Source: Thermopetrobacter sp.
GTDB taxonomy: Bacteria > Pseudomonadota > Alphaproteobacteria > Rhizobiales > Aestuariivirgaceae
Direction of reading: 5' to 3'
DNA: 5,714 nucleotides
NCBI GenBank assembly: GCA_011374735.1
Contig: DRPD01000397.1
Span: forward strand, 1 to 5,714
In this document: piece after piece, positions 5,575 through 5,714 of the stretch
How the letters are laid out: every line of letters begins with the position of its first letter
How positions within the stretch are numbered: the stretch's first letter is position 1
Notes under the pieces: generated by a model
Told to the model about the DNA's origin: nothing
Database searches by the model: none
The model's input: the letters and a program-made list of their open reading frames with translations, nothing else
Position numbers and translations under genes: made by a program

Positions 5575-5714
5575 TCAGTCGCCTTCGCCGGGGGCTTCGG
5601 AGAAGTATTTCTCCAGCTTGTTCTGTTCGCCGTCGTGCTTTTCCGCCTCGGGCAGCGGCTCCTTCTGGGCCGTGATGTTGGGCCACGCCCTGGCATATTT
5701 GGCGTTCAGCTCGA
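5575..5714 (-). CDS. fdxA: Ferredoxin FdxA, 7Fe type, C-terminal part (cut by window edge)
   Basis: Only the last 45 residues are present, from ELNAKYARAWPNIT to KLEKYFSEAPGEGD, then TGA at 5575-5577. This tail (NAKYA-x-x-WPNIT, KxEKYFSxxPGEGD) is characteristic of the proteobacterial FdxA family, small ferredoxins of about 110 residues with one [3Fe-4S] and one [4Fe-4S] cluster that carry electrons in the cytoplasm. The cluster-binding cysteines lie in the N-terminal part beyond the window, so cluster content cannot be checked here. The reading frame is clean. The downstream hairpin at 5486-5509 probably ends its transcript. In many alphaproteobacteria the next gene is a CarD-type regulator; here it is a polysaccharide gene instead. 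Confidence 0.92.
   Translation of the reverse strand, partial: ELNAKYARAWPNITAQKEPLPEAEKHDGEQNKLEKYFSEAPGEGD

Overview
The window reads as chromosome of a GC-rich Gram-negative bacterium, most likely an alphaproteobacterium. Three things point there: the C-terminus of a 7Fe ferredoxin of the FdxA type at the right edge, an outer-membrane barrel protein of the BcsS (cellulose biosynthesis) type at the left, and strong G/C third-position preference. The genus cannot be set from this sequence. No tRNA, rRNA, CRISPR array, insertion sequence or attachment site was seen.

Layout, left to right. (1) 1-213: non-coding, with a strong GC hairpin just after the bcsS stop codon. (2) 214-978, minus: BcsS-like exported beta-barrel protein. 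(3) 979-1139: short gap that may hold an 18-codon Arg-rich leader ORF whose stop overlaps the bcsS start. (4) 1140-2102, minus: unrecognised 320-residue protein with an internal, signal-peptide-like hydrophobic segment. (5) 2103-2482: divergent intergenic region, locally AT-rich, with a good candidate promoter for the leftward genes, a weaker one for the rightward gene, a small inverted repeat and a 22-bp-phased direct repeat. (6) 2483-3595, plus: GT4-type glycosyltransferase. (7) 3614-5416, minus: DUF2194-type protein, with an amidotransferase-like N-terminal fold joined to a CE4/NodB-like polysaccharide-deacetylase domain; it converges on the glycosyltransferase with 18 bp between the stop codons. 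(8) 5417-5574: candidate terminator for fdxA followed by a candidate promoter for the DUF2194 gene. (9) 5575-5714, minus: 3' end of fdxA.

Taken together (inference), this looks like a small surface-polysaccharide module beside the housekeeping gene fdxA. The cytoplasmic glycosyltransferase would build a glycan, the DUF2194 protein may modify or hydrolyse glycan, and the BcsS-like barrel would act at the outer membrane. No polymerase/synthase, flippase or c-di-GMP receptor lies in the window, so the system is either completed outside it or feeds another locus. The most original elements are the unrecognised protein at 1140-2102 and the apparently unexported DUF2194 protein.
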